A DNA stretch of 64,000 nt from Gymnorhina tibicen (Eukaryota > Chordata > Aves > Passeriformes > Artamidae). Under the pieces are notes generated by a model, which had not been told where the DNA came from, ran no database searches, and saw only the letters and a list, made by a program, of their open reading frames with translations. The position numbers and the translations under genes are program-made. This document shows, piece by piece, positions 26,889 to 37,922 of the stretch (position 1 is the stretch's first letter; every line of letters starts with the position of its first letter). The stretch lies in contig VXAZ01018984.1 of the NCBI GenBank assembly GCA_013399875.1, positions 9,971,162-10,035,161 on the forward strand, read 5' to 3'.

Positions 26889-29800
26889 TGGGTGGCTCAG
26901 CTCAGCTCAGACTTGGGTGAGAACTGATGTTGTCAGGACACAGCTGCTTCGATTAAGGCTCGGGTCTCACTGTTAGTCCTAGAGCAGACACAGAGGTCGC
27001 CTGGAGTCAGACAAGCACAGAGAAGAGAAGAGGCTTCCCTGCAAAACACACAGCCCTACGGTCTCTGCAGAGGAGGTGAACTAGGAAAACTATAGTGTAT
27101 ACCAGACAGTACAAGGGGCCACGTGGGCCAGAGAAGAAAAGGGAACAAAAAGGTGAGGTTGTGTCTCTACACGATGAGGTAGGCACAGCTCTCCAACTAC
27201 GCAATTTTAAGCAAATGTTTTGCAACAGAGGAGTTTTTGGTTTTTTTTCAGACCTACATCTCCATGTAATTTGCAGGTGGGATTTGCAGATTTTATTTGC
27301 ACATACTTCACTTGAATGTACTTGTGAATTACACCTCCAAGTCCACTCTTTTCACAATATTAGCATAATACAGGTGTACCCACAGGCCCAGCTCCAGCTA
27401 ATCCCTGAACTATTCCTGGCACATCACCAAGCAGCAGTGACTATAATGAACGACAACAGCAAAGATAGGATAGCCTTATCTTTCTGGCAAGAGCTCTGAA
27501 AGCTCCAGAAACTCATCATCACTAATGCAAACCCGAGAAAGGAGGGAAATAGGCTTTCACTAAGCAGCAGTCTCACTGGGGCCTCCACTTATGATAACAT
27601 TCACAGGAGCTTAGAAAACTTCCTCTAATAAAACAGTCAGTAAAGGCTCATACAGGCCAAATGCATCAAAGCAAACAGAGAAGCAAATAGCCATTTTAAC
27701 TACACTGGTTCATGACTTTTTATTATTTTTAAATTTTTTTCCTGCTAATTTTTCATTTATTAATTAGGTTTGAGAAAAAAAATAGGTTTGGGGGCCGTTA
27801 ATTAAGAGGTCCTAAGCTAATTTAAAATTTAAAGCTTGGGTAGTTACCAGTTTCATACACAAAGAAAAAGGACATGACCTCAAACGTGGCATCAAAAAAT
27901 TCAAAATTCAGCAATACAAAGCATCAATAAGATTACTTGAAACCCCTTCTTTCACTTAAACATTCCTGCAGTTCTTGCCATCAAGAAGTGCAGCTGTAGT
28001 CAGCCCTGCAGCAAGAAGTTTAAGACTTCGAAGCTAATTTTTCAAAGGCCTCTCACTTTGTTGTTGACAACAGTGTTTTTGTTTCAACTCCAGAGGTCCT
28101 TATTACTAAAAATACTAAGATATGGGTACATATATGGGTGTCCCTGAATGCAGACTAACATCTAGTAAGAGACTTTTTTATACAGTAACTATCAACAGGC
28201 AAACCACAGTATCATTCGAGGTGATGGGGAGCTCAGGGCTGTAACACAGAGGCAATAGTAGATAGTACTGGAAAACTGCTATTTAAATAAAAATTGTCTT
28301 CATAAGGCTAAAATATAACACACCTCTAATAAAACCTTTCTTTTAAAATCTTCTCTATTTTCTCTCCCTCCCATCACCTCCCCTCCAGCTTCAGTCCCCC
28401 CTCATTGCTGATAGGCTGTATTTCCTCTTACAGATTGCAGGTCCTGTGCTGCTGCAGCTCTCACCATGCCAGAAACCATTCAGAGTGCACCGAGTCAGCA
28501 CTGCTGACTCCTACCTCTCCCTCCTCCCCCGAGGGAAATCACTCCTAACCACAATCTCCATTGCCTGAAGATCAAGATATGTGGTAATTACCTTTGTTGC
28601 GACTTCCACCCCCACTTGCAGCATTCGAGATAAAGTTTTCAGACATAACAAGTACCTGCACGGTCTTGCAGTGTGTCACAATGCCTGACAGGCTAGATTA
28701 ACAGTGGTGGAGGGAAAAATATGCTATCAGAGATACACAGCACTAAAAGAGGGCAGCTTCGAATCAGCTCCAAGCTTTAAAATTAGAAAGCCTGATGAGT
28801 AAAACCAGTATATTTATACCTGTTATTAGGAAAAGCACGTATCCAGCAGTTTTCAGAAATAAAGCTGTGACTGTAAAGACGAGTGTACCTGTACAATACA
28901 TAGTCTACACCTACACTGTTAAATGGTCATGCTCAGCATGCCTAGGAGTTGTCCCAGATATTGGGAGCACACCTGTACAGTTCCTGGAAAACAAGGTCCA
29001 AGTTCCTTCACATGGAGTCAGAATGCAAATCTGTCACAGTCTCCCATCTGTCCCACAATATACTTCTCAGTAAGGACAAGAACAATGAAACTTTCTGTTC
29101 TTGAACCTACTTATGTTATACCAATTTTGAGGCTTTCATACAAGAAGTAACCCAGACTTTGGCCTACAATACTGATGAAAAAAATCTTTAAATGATTCAG
29201 CAATATGGATTTGAATTATTTTAATTTACTACTTTTTTCTATTTTGTTTTGGTAGCTTATTCAGGAGATAATGAAGGCATGGAAATATTAAAGGGTCTCT
29301 GCATTTCTAATTGCTCTGGCATTCAATTCTGCCTATGATCTGATCCTCTCTTAATGCTGCTATAGCCTGGATAGCTCCTAGATTAGCAGGTTTCCCTACA
29401 TGTCAGACCACTACTGCTGAGCACAAATCCTTTTCTATCAGGCTTTGTAAACGTCAGATTTTTTTAGTCTCTCTATTGCATTCTTTTCTCCTGATGCATC
29501 AGATCAGCTTTCTCCCACAACTTGGAGTATAATAGATAATAATATTTTTTCTTGATCTCAAGTGTAATTTTGCACTACAGTTGTAAACTCTTCATGGTCC
29601 GTCTTACTTCTTGGTTGCTTCTTAGTCCAACTGCTGCCTCAGCTATCAAGCCACTGTCATATCTTGGAACCATCATCTATCAAGCCCAATCATCCTCACA
29701 ACCATTTCAATCTAAAAGAGTCCAGACTAAGCAACACCTCTTTCACATTCATCAGCAATCCTGTATTATTATTTTGCTTGTTATATTGAAATTTCCATCT

Positions 29801-31085
29801 TTCCCAAGGAAGACACAAGCCTTATGTTCAACCCGAAGAACTTAAGAGGCAACTGAACGTGTTCCCATAGACATGATTTTTAACAATACTACTTTTGTAT
29901 TTGTAGTCCCACTGGGGAAAGTAAAAATATTTTTTGAGCCTGGAATATCCTTATGTTTAGTTTTTAACATAGACTAAACCTTAGAAAGACAAACAATAAG
30001 AAGTGATAAACCTGGCCCAGGGAAGTTGGTTTAACACATTTGACAACTTTTGAGATGTCCTACTACTGTATACATAGATAAATGACCTTTTTGAGGAAAA
30101 GCAAAGGGCATTAAGGAAGGAGAAACTGATACCACCATTTTGAGATATAAAGCCCTCTGTGGAAGCAAATCCCAAGAAATCTGGAGAATCAAACATCTAG
30201 ATTTAACTTTTCAAGGAGTGCCAGACAGAGTGAAATGCTTCAACATCTTGGAAGTAGCTCTTGTGGGCATTTGAGTGTCTCAGAACTGCCTTTCTGAAAT
30301 TCTCAGCCTCAGTGAACAGGCAAGCTTGCTAAGCACTTGCTAAAATACACAGAGGAGATAATGGCCTCACTGCTGGTGCCTAGGTGCAGATCTTCCCTAA
30401 TTCTAGTTTTGGAAGACACTGTCTTTCTATAGAATTGCTGCAGTTTATTCTTAATGCTATAATTCTGTGGATTTTACTGGTAATATCATTGTTGCTACCT
30501 AGATTTCAACATTAAAAAATAAATTCAAAATTCACAATCTGAGACACTTACTCATCCCTTCACGAAGGCCAGCATCTTCACAGCCTAAAGCAGCACTTAC
30601 AATTATAGCTCCATCGTGCACATTTTACACACACACAGATACATCCCCTGCCTTTGCTGGTACACATTAATCACGTTCACAGCGTAAGGTGCTTTCGCAC
30701 CCCAACTTCTTCAGCTGTATGGTCTAAGGAAATTAAAAAGAAAAATAAAGAAACTTGAGAGAGAGCAGCTCAGACCAGAACTCAACATCTATCCGAAAAT
30801 TCAGTCTTCTCAGATTTGCCCAACTGCATGATTTCAGCTATAGAAATGATAGATATTATTGCAGGCTAAGTTTCTTGCAGTATCTCAAATACATTATGAA
30901 TTTTGAGACCTTGCCTGGGAAAAATGACAACTCAAAAAGTTACTTCAATTACCAGGTTGTACCCAGAGTCGCCCGGTTGTAGAGGGGGCTCTACCTCCAA
31001 GACTCAGAGCAAACAAGATGCAACTAATTACTTACATTCTGGAATTCAGTCAGAGAAATATGACTTGCAGTAGCTCAAGGCATAG

Positions 31086-31128
31086 AAAGAAAAAAAAGAA
31101 AAAATCCCACAAAAAAAAGAAAGGAGGA
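31086..31128. repeat. Purine-rich A/G low-complexity tract
   Basis: An almost pure A/G run, broken by one TCCCAC word, gives lysine-rich or phenylalanine-rich short frames on the two strands. These frames are artefacts of the composition. Confidence 0.8.
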
Positions 31129-32200
31129 AACATGCAGCTGCAGCAAAATGCTGTCTTCAACAGGAATGTGAAGACTAACTTATTTAGGAAAATGACTAAT
31201 TCTGTAGCATAGAAAAATGTAAGCCTAAGGATTTTGTCTGGGGTATTCAAAGTTATTTCAGGTTTCCACAAATGCAAAAAAACCCTTTTTTACAGTTCAT
31301 ATGCAAATCATACTTTGAAGATATCCCACAAAAAGCTATGTATCTATGCATATTTTTGTGCATGTATATGGACATATACATTAAGTATATGTGAAGATAG
31401 ATAGTTACTTTTATGAAATTCAGTGAAATCTATAGCTAGTTTTACAGTTAAGGAATCACAAAACATACAGGGTTCTTCATATATAAACATACTAAACAAT
31501 TTTTGCTACCTTAAGATACAGCCTGAATTCCTACACTAAGGAACCAAAAATGAAATAAACTGCAGAGTTCACATTTTATCTGCCTCAACTGAAGACAGGC
31601 TTTAAAAGGACACACTCCAGGCATTTGGATATTCCTTTCTCCAGATTAACACAAGCATGTTGTGGGCAATAATGAGGCAAGTCACTGCCTCAGAGCTGCA
31701 AATTCCTCTGAAGAGAGTCATCTGGCAAATACATTATTCATTTCCTAACTTCAATCAGAATTAGTCCAGTCACCACGTGTGGCAAACTTATTTCCTGACA
31801 GGGACAAAGCAAATGGAGTCAAAATAAAGAAAGGGCAACAGGGAAGCCCAACCTCACTGAATTGCAGTGCTGAAAAAATGGCAGAAAGATTTAAATAAGA
31901 AAGGCTGGAGTATAAATTGCTGTAATGTCTTATTTAAATTCTGAAAGCTTACTGATGTTATTAAAGCACTGCAGTATTTTCTCTGGCACTGAAGGATAGT
32001 AGGATTTTTCTTGGACTTTTGGGGTTTTTGGCTATTTGATTCTAGCAAAACACAGGCAGTAAACAACAGATCACTTGTTACCCATCAATTGTTGAATGGG
32101 CACGCTTGTAACCATACAATCACAGACCAAAGTAACTCGCCTATACCCCCTAGGAAGTATAAAGGTGATATTTCAAACCAGATCTTTTTTGTAACTCTAC

Positions 32201-32643
32201 TGTTGCCTTATCCCTGGTCTTAATATTAAAAGCCAAACACTGCTAGAGAGGAAAAAAGGGTTTTACCTCAGTATTTATTTAAGGATCCTCAGGTACACCA
32301 CATCCACGTGTGTATGTGTGGAATGTGCTGAAATGCACCCCAGAATGCACACCCACGATGATTTGTGTATACAGTTATAGATCTTGCAAATTAGCATATC
32401 TATCAAAGATTCCCCAGCGAGAGGCTCAAGAGAAGCCCCCGCCCCGAGGAACCTTGCCCCTGGATGGGCCTATCTTGGTTTACAGAATGTGTTCTGGAGA
32501 GGACCTTGGTGTCTGGGGCTTTCTGACCCCTAACTGGAGGCCTCCAGGATGTTTGGTCTCCTGGCTTAACAGAATATGGGTCTCAGCTAAATAATCAAAC
32601 TCAAAGAATTGTAAGCATGTGGGCTAAAAGCACTAAGAATACA
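32201..32643 (-). mobile_element. Candidate solo LTR of an endogenous retrovirus
   Basis: Read on the minus strand the block begins TGTATTCTTAGTGC (from 32,643) and ends with AAGACCAGGGATAAGGCAACA at 32,201, so it has TG...CA ends and a length near 443 bases. It contains a polyadenylation-like AAATAAATA (near 32,280) followed by a T-rich and CTCTAGCAG segment, as in an R-U5 region. The GC-rich middle (32,420-32,560) contrasts with its surroundings. The terminal AAGACCAGGG-type word is one I associate with bird ERV LTRs. No primer-binding site or internal retroviral gene follows on the U5 side (below 32,201), and the flanking bases do not form an obvious target duplication. It could also be another GC-rich repeat. 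The 94-codon plus-strand frame within it is not a gene. Confidence 0.5.
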
Positions 32644-35600
32644 TAAAGCTATATAAAAGAGTATATAAAAGGGGGTATAAAAGAAAAGGCAAAAAATCAT
32701 TATGGCATCACTACCTTAAAATGTTCTTTTCCTTGTATTGTGATCTTGGGGTTTAGGCATCACTAATGGCTGAACACAGTAGTATTACTCAGCCACTGCT
32801 TCGCTATTGCAATTATTATTGCTCAGGTAGAATTAAAATTATTTCCATTGGTATTATCACGTCTAAAATAGTTTTCACAAGTTAGAAGTTACTTACAGAG
32901 CTTACTTTTAATTGCCTTAGAGAAATTAATAGAAGCAGAGAAATAAATAGGGCATAATTATCCTAATGGAAGAGTATTATTTATGCAGTACTAAATAATA
33001 TTTAAGTATAAAATGCTTCATACTACTAAAATAAAACTCACTATAGCAAACTGCTGCAGATATATTCCCTTCATTAGGTTAAGCCCAAAAGCACGCGATT
33101 TACACAAATGAAGAAGTACTAAAGGTATACAATTAAAAATAAAGAGCACTGTATAATTGCTCTGTACATCTAACAACCTCTAAATAAGCCTTTACACAAG
33201 AACATGATTGGGTATTAGTACTTACTCAGAAACAGCAATGTGAATCAATAAAGGGTTTTTTCCAATTTATCTTGCACACCTCTGATTAAAGCAGGAATAT
33301 TGTTAAAATTAGGACAGTATGGGGAAGAACATACATAGAGATAAACTGGAGATGTCCACAGACAAACCCCCTTCTTGGTGAATATTTTAACTCCTATCAT
33401 TTTATGGTATTTACATTTGCTGAGGAAAGTTGAGTTCTCACCTGTCTTAAGGGGGAATATAAACCAGAACCCCTGTTCATCCTTTTCAACTTTTTTGTCT
33501 CACAGCTGTTTCAAATTACTTCTTTAAGCACAATGCCAGCAGACACCATTAGGCCAACAGTTTAACCTAGATGGTTCATAATTAGTCTGACCTTACTCAC
33601 CTGAAGCCTATTGGGATTTAGTTAGATTCAGCTGTGTGCCATCACCGAGGAACAGCAACCACCAAGGTCTCCTACCCAAGAGAGCTGCATGACTGGATGC
33701 TGGTTAGATGAGATTTACAGACAGGAGTCCAGCTGGCAAACCACCTCCATAGTGAAGGGAAAGGCAAATATAGGCAAGGCCCCTACCAATCTCACCTGGA
33801 ATCAAAGTCCTTCCCAAGCCAGATCTTATGACTAGGTCATTCAAACATTTCAAACAGATAAAATAATCTTAAAACAATTTTCTCCTCCAGTTGCTCTCCT
33901 ATCCTTGGGGTTTGTAGAAAAAGCCATAACAAACACAAAACCCTAGCAAGAAAACAAAAACAATACAACTGTCCAGTTACATTTGAGGGCAAGGAGGAAG
34001 AAATTCCTTCTTGACTATGCAGGAAATCACTCTCAGCTCTAAAGCGTAAGTCAAGCCTACAGCTACAGTAACTTCATGTGTTATGAAGGTACCAAACATC
34101 ATATACCATCTTTATTGTCCCCAGTACACACAAAGACTGCTCATTGAAAATGTTTAGGACAGAAAGAGTTACTGCAGTCTTGCAGCATGATACACAATGC
34201 ATACAAACTCAGATGCAGGTTTCTTTTTCTTCAGACAGATTAAAGTTTTGTTTTTCGAAAGTTTGGGATGAAAAAAACCCAATTGGTTTCTCAGATTTTA
34301 TTTTCCCAGGTTAGCCATTTTTGTATTTAAATTGCACTCACAGATAGAAAGGGTACCTTAGGTTGGCTTTTTCTAATTTCAACTTATCAGAAAGGCTTTA
34401 TCATGAATACTTACACAGCAGATAAGGGAACATGAACAAGTTATCATAGAAAAAGGAAAGGTGTTCACTTCTGAATCAATAACTGCTCTTATCCCATGGA
34501 ACATGTGAGGCACCTTACCTTCAGAGAGAAAGCTGCCAGCCAGTTGCCACTCATCCCTTGGCAACGCTCTTCCCTCTGCACACTTTTATTGTCTCCCCAT
34601 TCACATACCACAGGAAGATCTCAAGAAGTGGCTTGTCCTATTTTCCATGTGCAAGCTCACAGATAGCCCTGCATTATTTCCACCTCTAAGTTTTACAAGA
34701 ACTGAGATTTCTCTCAGTGCCAGGACTCAAAAGGTTGTCTGTGCCTCTAACAGGGGTAAAGCGCTACCCAAACTTTTGCTTTCTTTGCCCTTCATTACTT
34801 ATGGAACAAGTTCTGACAGCCCATTCCCATCGGATGGTGCGAATTCCACTAATTTACAGTACCATATCCTATTTCCTTATGTATTCGAGTATCCCAGTGT
34901 GCTCCTGCTGCTCGTGTAGCCTTCTAGCATCAGTACAGAGGCAATTTAAAATATATTCCTTACATGTGCCTTTGTGCCAAATTAAATGCTACAACGTATG
35001 CAAGAAGATTTTCAAGGAGATGTGCTGAGAATTTGAAATTGGTGCAAGATCTGAGAAAGAAAATTCATGAAGTAGTAAGCACTGGAAGGTCACTTGGTCA
35101 AAGAAAATTTTCCATTTCCTTGCAGGACAGCAGACACAGTCAATGTTTGGGAGTGCAGAGAAAGCACTTATTAATAACTTCCTAATTTCTGTAGTCTACA
35201 ACTCAATTTTCACAGCTGCATTAGAAGTGCAGAAAAAAAGCAGTGATAAGCTGTTCTAAAGGACATTTTTATGAATGAATCTTTCAGTCTTTCCCCCACT
35301 GCCAAAATTGAACATCTTCTGAAATCCACAGAATACACTTGTAGAGGTTTCTTCCGAATTTCTACTGCAAACCTCACCAGTAATACATCAATACATCACT
35401 TCTAGTTGCCAGTTTTTCTCAAAAAGTTGGGTTTTAATTAATTTTTTCCTTCATGAATACATCAGGAACATCCTAATTTCATTGTTTTTAATGAGATATT
35501 CTCGCAGGTGTCACTGGACCACACTTCATAGGTGCTGATCACTTTTAAAAAAACCAGCACACTGATTTCGTGTATTACCTTCTATACATACGTTATCTAA

Positions 35601-37477
35601 GCCTAAGGGCCCAAAGCTCTTCTATATAATCTCTTGGAGACGGACATTCCTCTCATGAAGATACCACTCCCTTTCGAACTATCCCATGTGTAGCCATACA
35701 TACAGGACACCTTGCATTCAACTGTAAGAATGGCAGGACTTGATTTGGATTTTTTTTTAACAACGCCCCTTTGTTCTGTTGTAAACTTGTACCTAATTAA
35801 GAGATTGACAAAAATCAAGTCCTCAGCTTCTTTGGGGCTTTCTCTTTCTGTTCTAGAATGAGTAAGTATTCAGTCAAAAGAACCTAAGGTCTCCCTAGTT
35901 TTGCATGGTTCTTTTCGATCCACTGAAACCAATTATAATCAAAGACATTCTGTAGTCTCTTTCTGGCAGCGTTTTTGAAAGCAGAACTCTTTAGAACTGA
36001 CTGTTCTCAAAATCCTTTCTTGGAGCAGGTAACGGTCCTGCCTTTCTGGGTCTTGCAAAGGTATACGTGTGCATTTCAGTTAGGACATGTAAGTAAACCA
36101 GAGAAACCTCAGCATTTTACAGTTTCTCCAATTCATCCTAGGTGGGAATTATCCCACATGAAATAATATGTGGGGTATCTCTTCCGTGACCCCTCAAAGA
36201 CAGGTCAGTAAGGAGATAATTTCATTGACTTTTTTCCCCAGACAAGTAGAAGAAACATTTGGGACACAGTTATAAACCCAAAGCAATATGCATTGCTGAG
36301 TGAAAGAAATAAGGAGGTAAAAACATAGGACAAAGGTGAATTTCAGACAAGATTTGAAAATAGATGAAAGCAGAAAAAAATACAGCTTTTCACCTCTTTG
36401 ACTCATTTAAGAAACCCTGTGTTTTTAAAAGTACTGAATTAGATAAACCCTGCAGTTAAAAACCCAACATGTTCTGGTTTGAATTTTCTGCAGTCTCAGA
36501 GCAACGAAAACAGTAACAAGACTGGTGCAGTTGTCTAGCCATTATAAAAACATACTAATTTTCGGTATCAGTTGATCATAAAATTACATATCTTCAGTGT
36601 CAAGTTCTGCATACTGGGACAGTGGTTAACCCTGCTGAAGTCAACTACAAAATTCCACTGTGTCCTAAGGAAAGAGATGGTGAATCATACGGCTACACCA
36701 AAGTAAATGGATAGACCCCAACATGTTCAGGCTGTACTCTGCAGAAAGACTGATGAAATATTCTTTGCTTGTCACATCACACTGCCCTTTTACAGGCATG
36801 AAAGCTCCTGGGACCCATTCCAGAGAGGAAATCCCTGGCAGCTGCTGACTGCTGGTGAGAGGGACTACTGGTGTCACTCGTGAAGCCACTGTGGGGGATG
36901 ATTCAACTGAAACTTTTTTTTGCATCACTCATCAGAATTTTCCCTGGCCTATCCATTTCTATACAGCAAGCAAACCTCTCTTATCATGCTCTGTGGTCCT
37001 ACTCTATGTAAGCATACTTTAGGATTTGCTCAGGTAAAACCATGAATACATAACCATGGGAAGATTTGGAAAATGCCACAAAAGCTACTCAATTCAACAA
37101 CCCCTTCCCCCTCAAATGTTTCCCAGTTAAAGTGCTATGAGAACTGTAACAGCAAACAGCTCTTTATTGTTCCTTACTTTACAGATATTGAACACCCGAG
37201 GGCAGAAAGGAATCGGGACCACTGAATACAGACATTCGTTTGCTTGCTAAAGATGCCTTCCACATAGAACTACCTCGTGCCTTTCAGTTTTGGGTGTAAA
37301 ACCTGTCATGTTGATTCAGCGAAACGTGCAGCACTTGGACATCACCTGCCGCTTCCTCCTCCACTGATCCTTTTCCTCACACAGATCACCTAAACAATAA
37401 AACCCTTATCCATCCAGCATAATCCCCTCCTTCTTGCAAAATGCTCCTCCTTTGAGTCCATTTAATTAAATATGAAC
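32644..37477. other. Non-coding stretch upstream of the CpG island
   Basis: No gene is recognised. A triple TATAAAAG array lies at 32,652-32,683. The rest is AT-rich with scattered short frames. The last few hundred bases before the island (37,300-37,470) are pyrimidine-rich on the plus strand and would be the distal promoter of the gene starting in the island. Confidence 0.6.
32652..32683 (+). repeat. Three TATAAAAG octamers at 12-bp period
   Basis: TATAAAAG starts at 32,652, 32,664 and 32,676, exactly 12 bases apart, with G/A-rich spacers. The array adjoins the outer (5') end of the candidate minus-strand LTR. It may be a short 12-bp tandem repeat. The octamer also matches a strong TATA box on the plus strand, but no transcript start is known. 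Confidence 0.7.
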
Positions 37478-37503
37478 TTAAACACGGCGCTCGCCGTGTT
37501 TAA
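37478..37503. repeat. Perfect 12-bp inverted repeat at CpG-island edge
   Basis: TTAAACACGGCG at 37,478-37,489 is mirrored exactly by CGCCGTGTTTAA at 37,492-37,503, with a two-base CT spacer. It can form a cruciform or serve as a dyad protein site. It marks the sharp change from AT-rich DNA to the island. Twelve matching pairs at a fixed short spacer are not expected by chance in 64 kb. Confidence 0.85.
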
Positions 37504-37801
37504 ACCACCCCACGTTCCTCGCGGACCGAGGAACGGCGCACAGCGACGGTGATGCGGAGATGTGCGGGACATGCCGCTATGTGCGAGGTGCAGCACGCCG
37601 CACCCGCTCTCCCTCCGTTCCCGGCAGCCGCCCCCAGGACCCGGCGGGCGGCCCCACCCCAGCCCCTGTAACAAAGGAGGCCCGAGGGGCGGCAGCCGCT
37701 GCCGCGAGCGGGACCCGCCCNCCACACTCAGTGTTGGCTCTCTGAAGCCTGAGGCAGCAGCAAAGCCTCCCCCAGGGCTGCACCTCCCTCTTGGGGTGCT
37801 G

Positions 37802-37922
37802 ATGGTCCAGTCAGGGCACCCAGCAGGGTCTATCCTGCTGCCCCCCACCTCCCCAGAGGCGGCTGCAGGAGCAGCAGCAGCAGCAGCAGGAGGAGGAGGA
37901 GGAGGCCGCGGCGGCACCATGG
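37802..37922 (+). CDS. Candidate first coding exon of an unidentified plus-strand gene
   Basis: The ATG at 37,919 lies in GCGGCGGCACCATGG, nearly the ideal vertebrate start context. It is followed after one base by GTAAGT (37,923-37,928), a consensus splice donor. The exon would therefore end at 37,922 in phase 1, leaving only Met plus one base of the next codon. An in-frame ATG at 37,802 in a weaker context would give about 40 more residues: a short leader with LLPPTSPE, then an alanine run from the GCA repeat and a glycine run from the GGA repeat, ending in RGGTM. The frame stays open further upstream to 37,562, so the N-terminus is uncertain. The acceptor exon is not in the window. I do not recognise the gene. 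A minimal start exon split just after ATG is known in many vertebrate genes and does not identify the family. If the donor is not used, the frame would run on to 38,242, which I think unlikely. Confidence 0.5.
37871..37905 (+). repeat. GCA and GGA trinucleotide repeats near the start codon
   Basis: A GCA/CAG repeat (37,871-37,889) runs directly into a GGA repeat (to 37,905), ending 13 bases before the 37,919 ATG. In the coding frame they give alanines then glycines. In a 5' leader the GGA run could fold as an RNA G-quadruplex. Both repeat types are prone to length variation. Confidence 0.85.

Larger units (their letters stand above)
19231..32200. other. Non-coding stretch
   Basis: No gene is recognised across this 13 kb. 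It contains a paired T-box-like motif at 23,407-23,431, a 16-bp perfect palindrome at 26,873-26,888, a low-complexity CA/A-rich run near 20,990-21,030 and a purine-rich run near 31,086-31,128. The longest frame (134 codons starting at 27,095) has no recognisable domain, no supporting splice context and ordinary composition. I treat it as chance. Confidence 0.6.

Noticed and set aside
27095..27499. 134-codon plus-strand frame
   Set aside because: It shows no recognised motif, and it lies in ordinary AT-rich DNA. Without homology it is within the range of chance frames.
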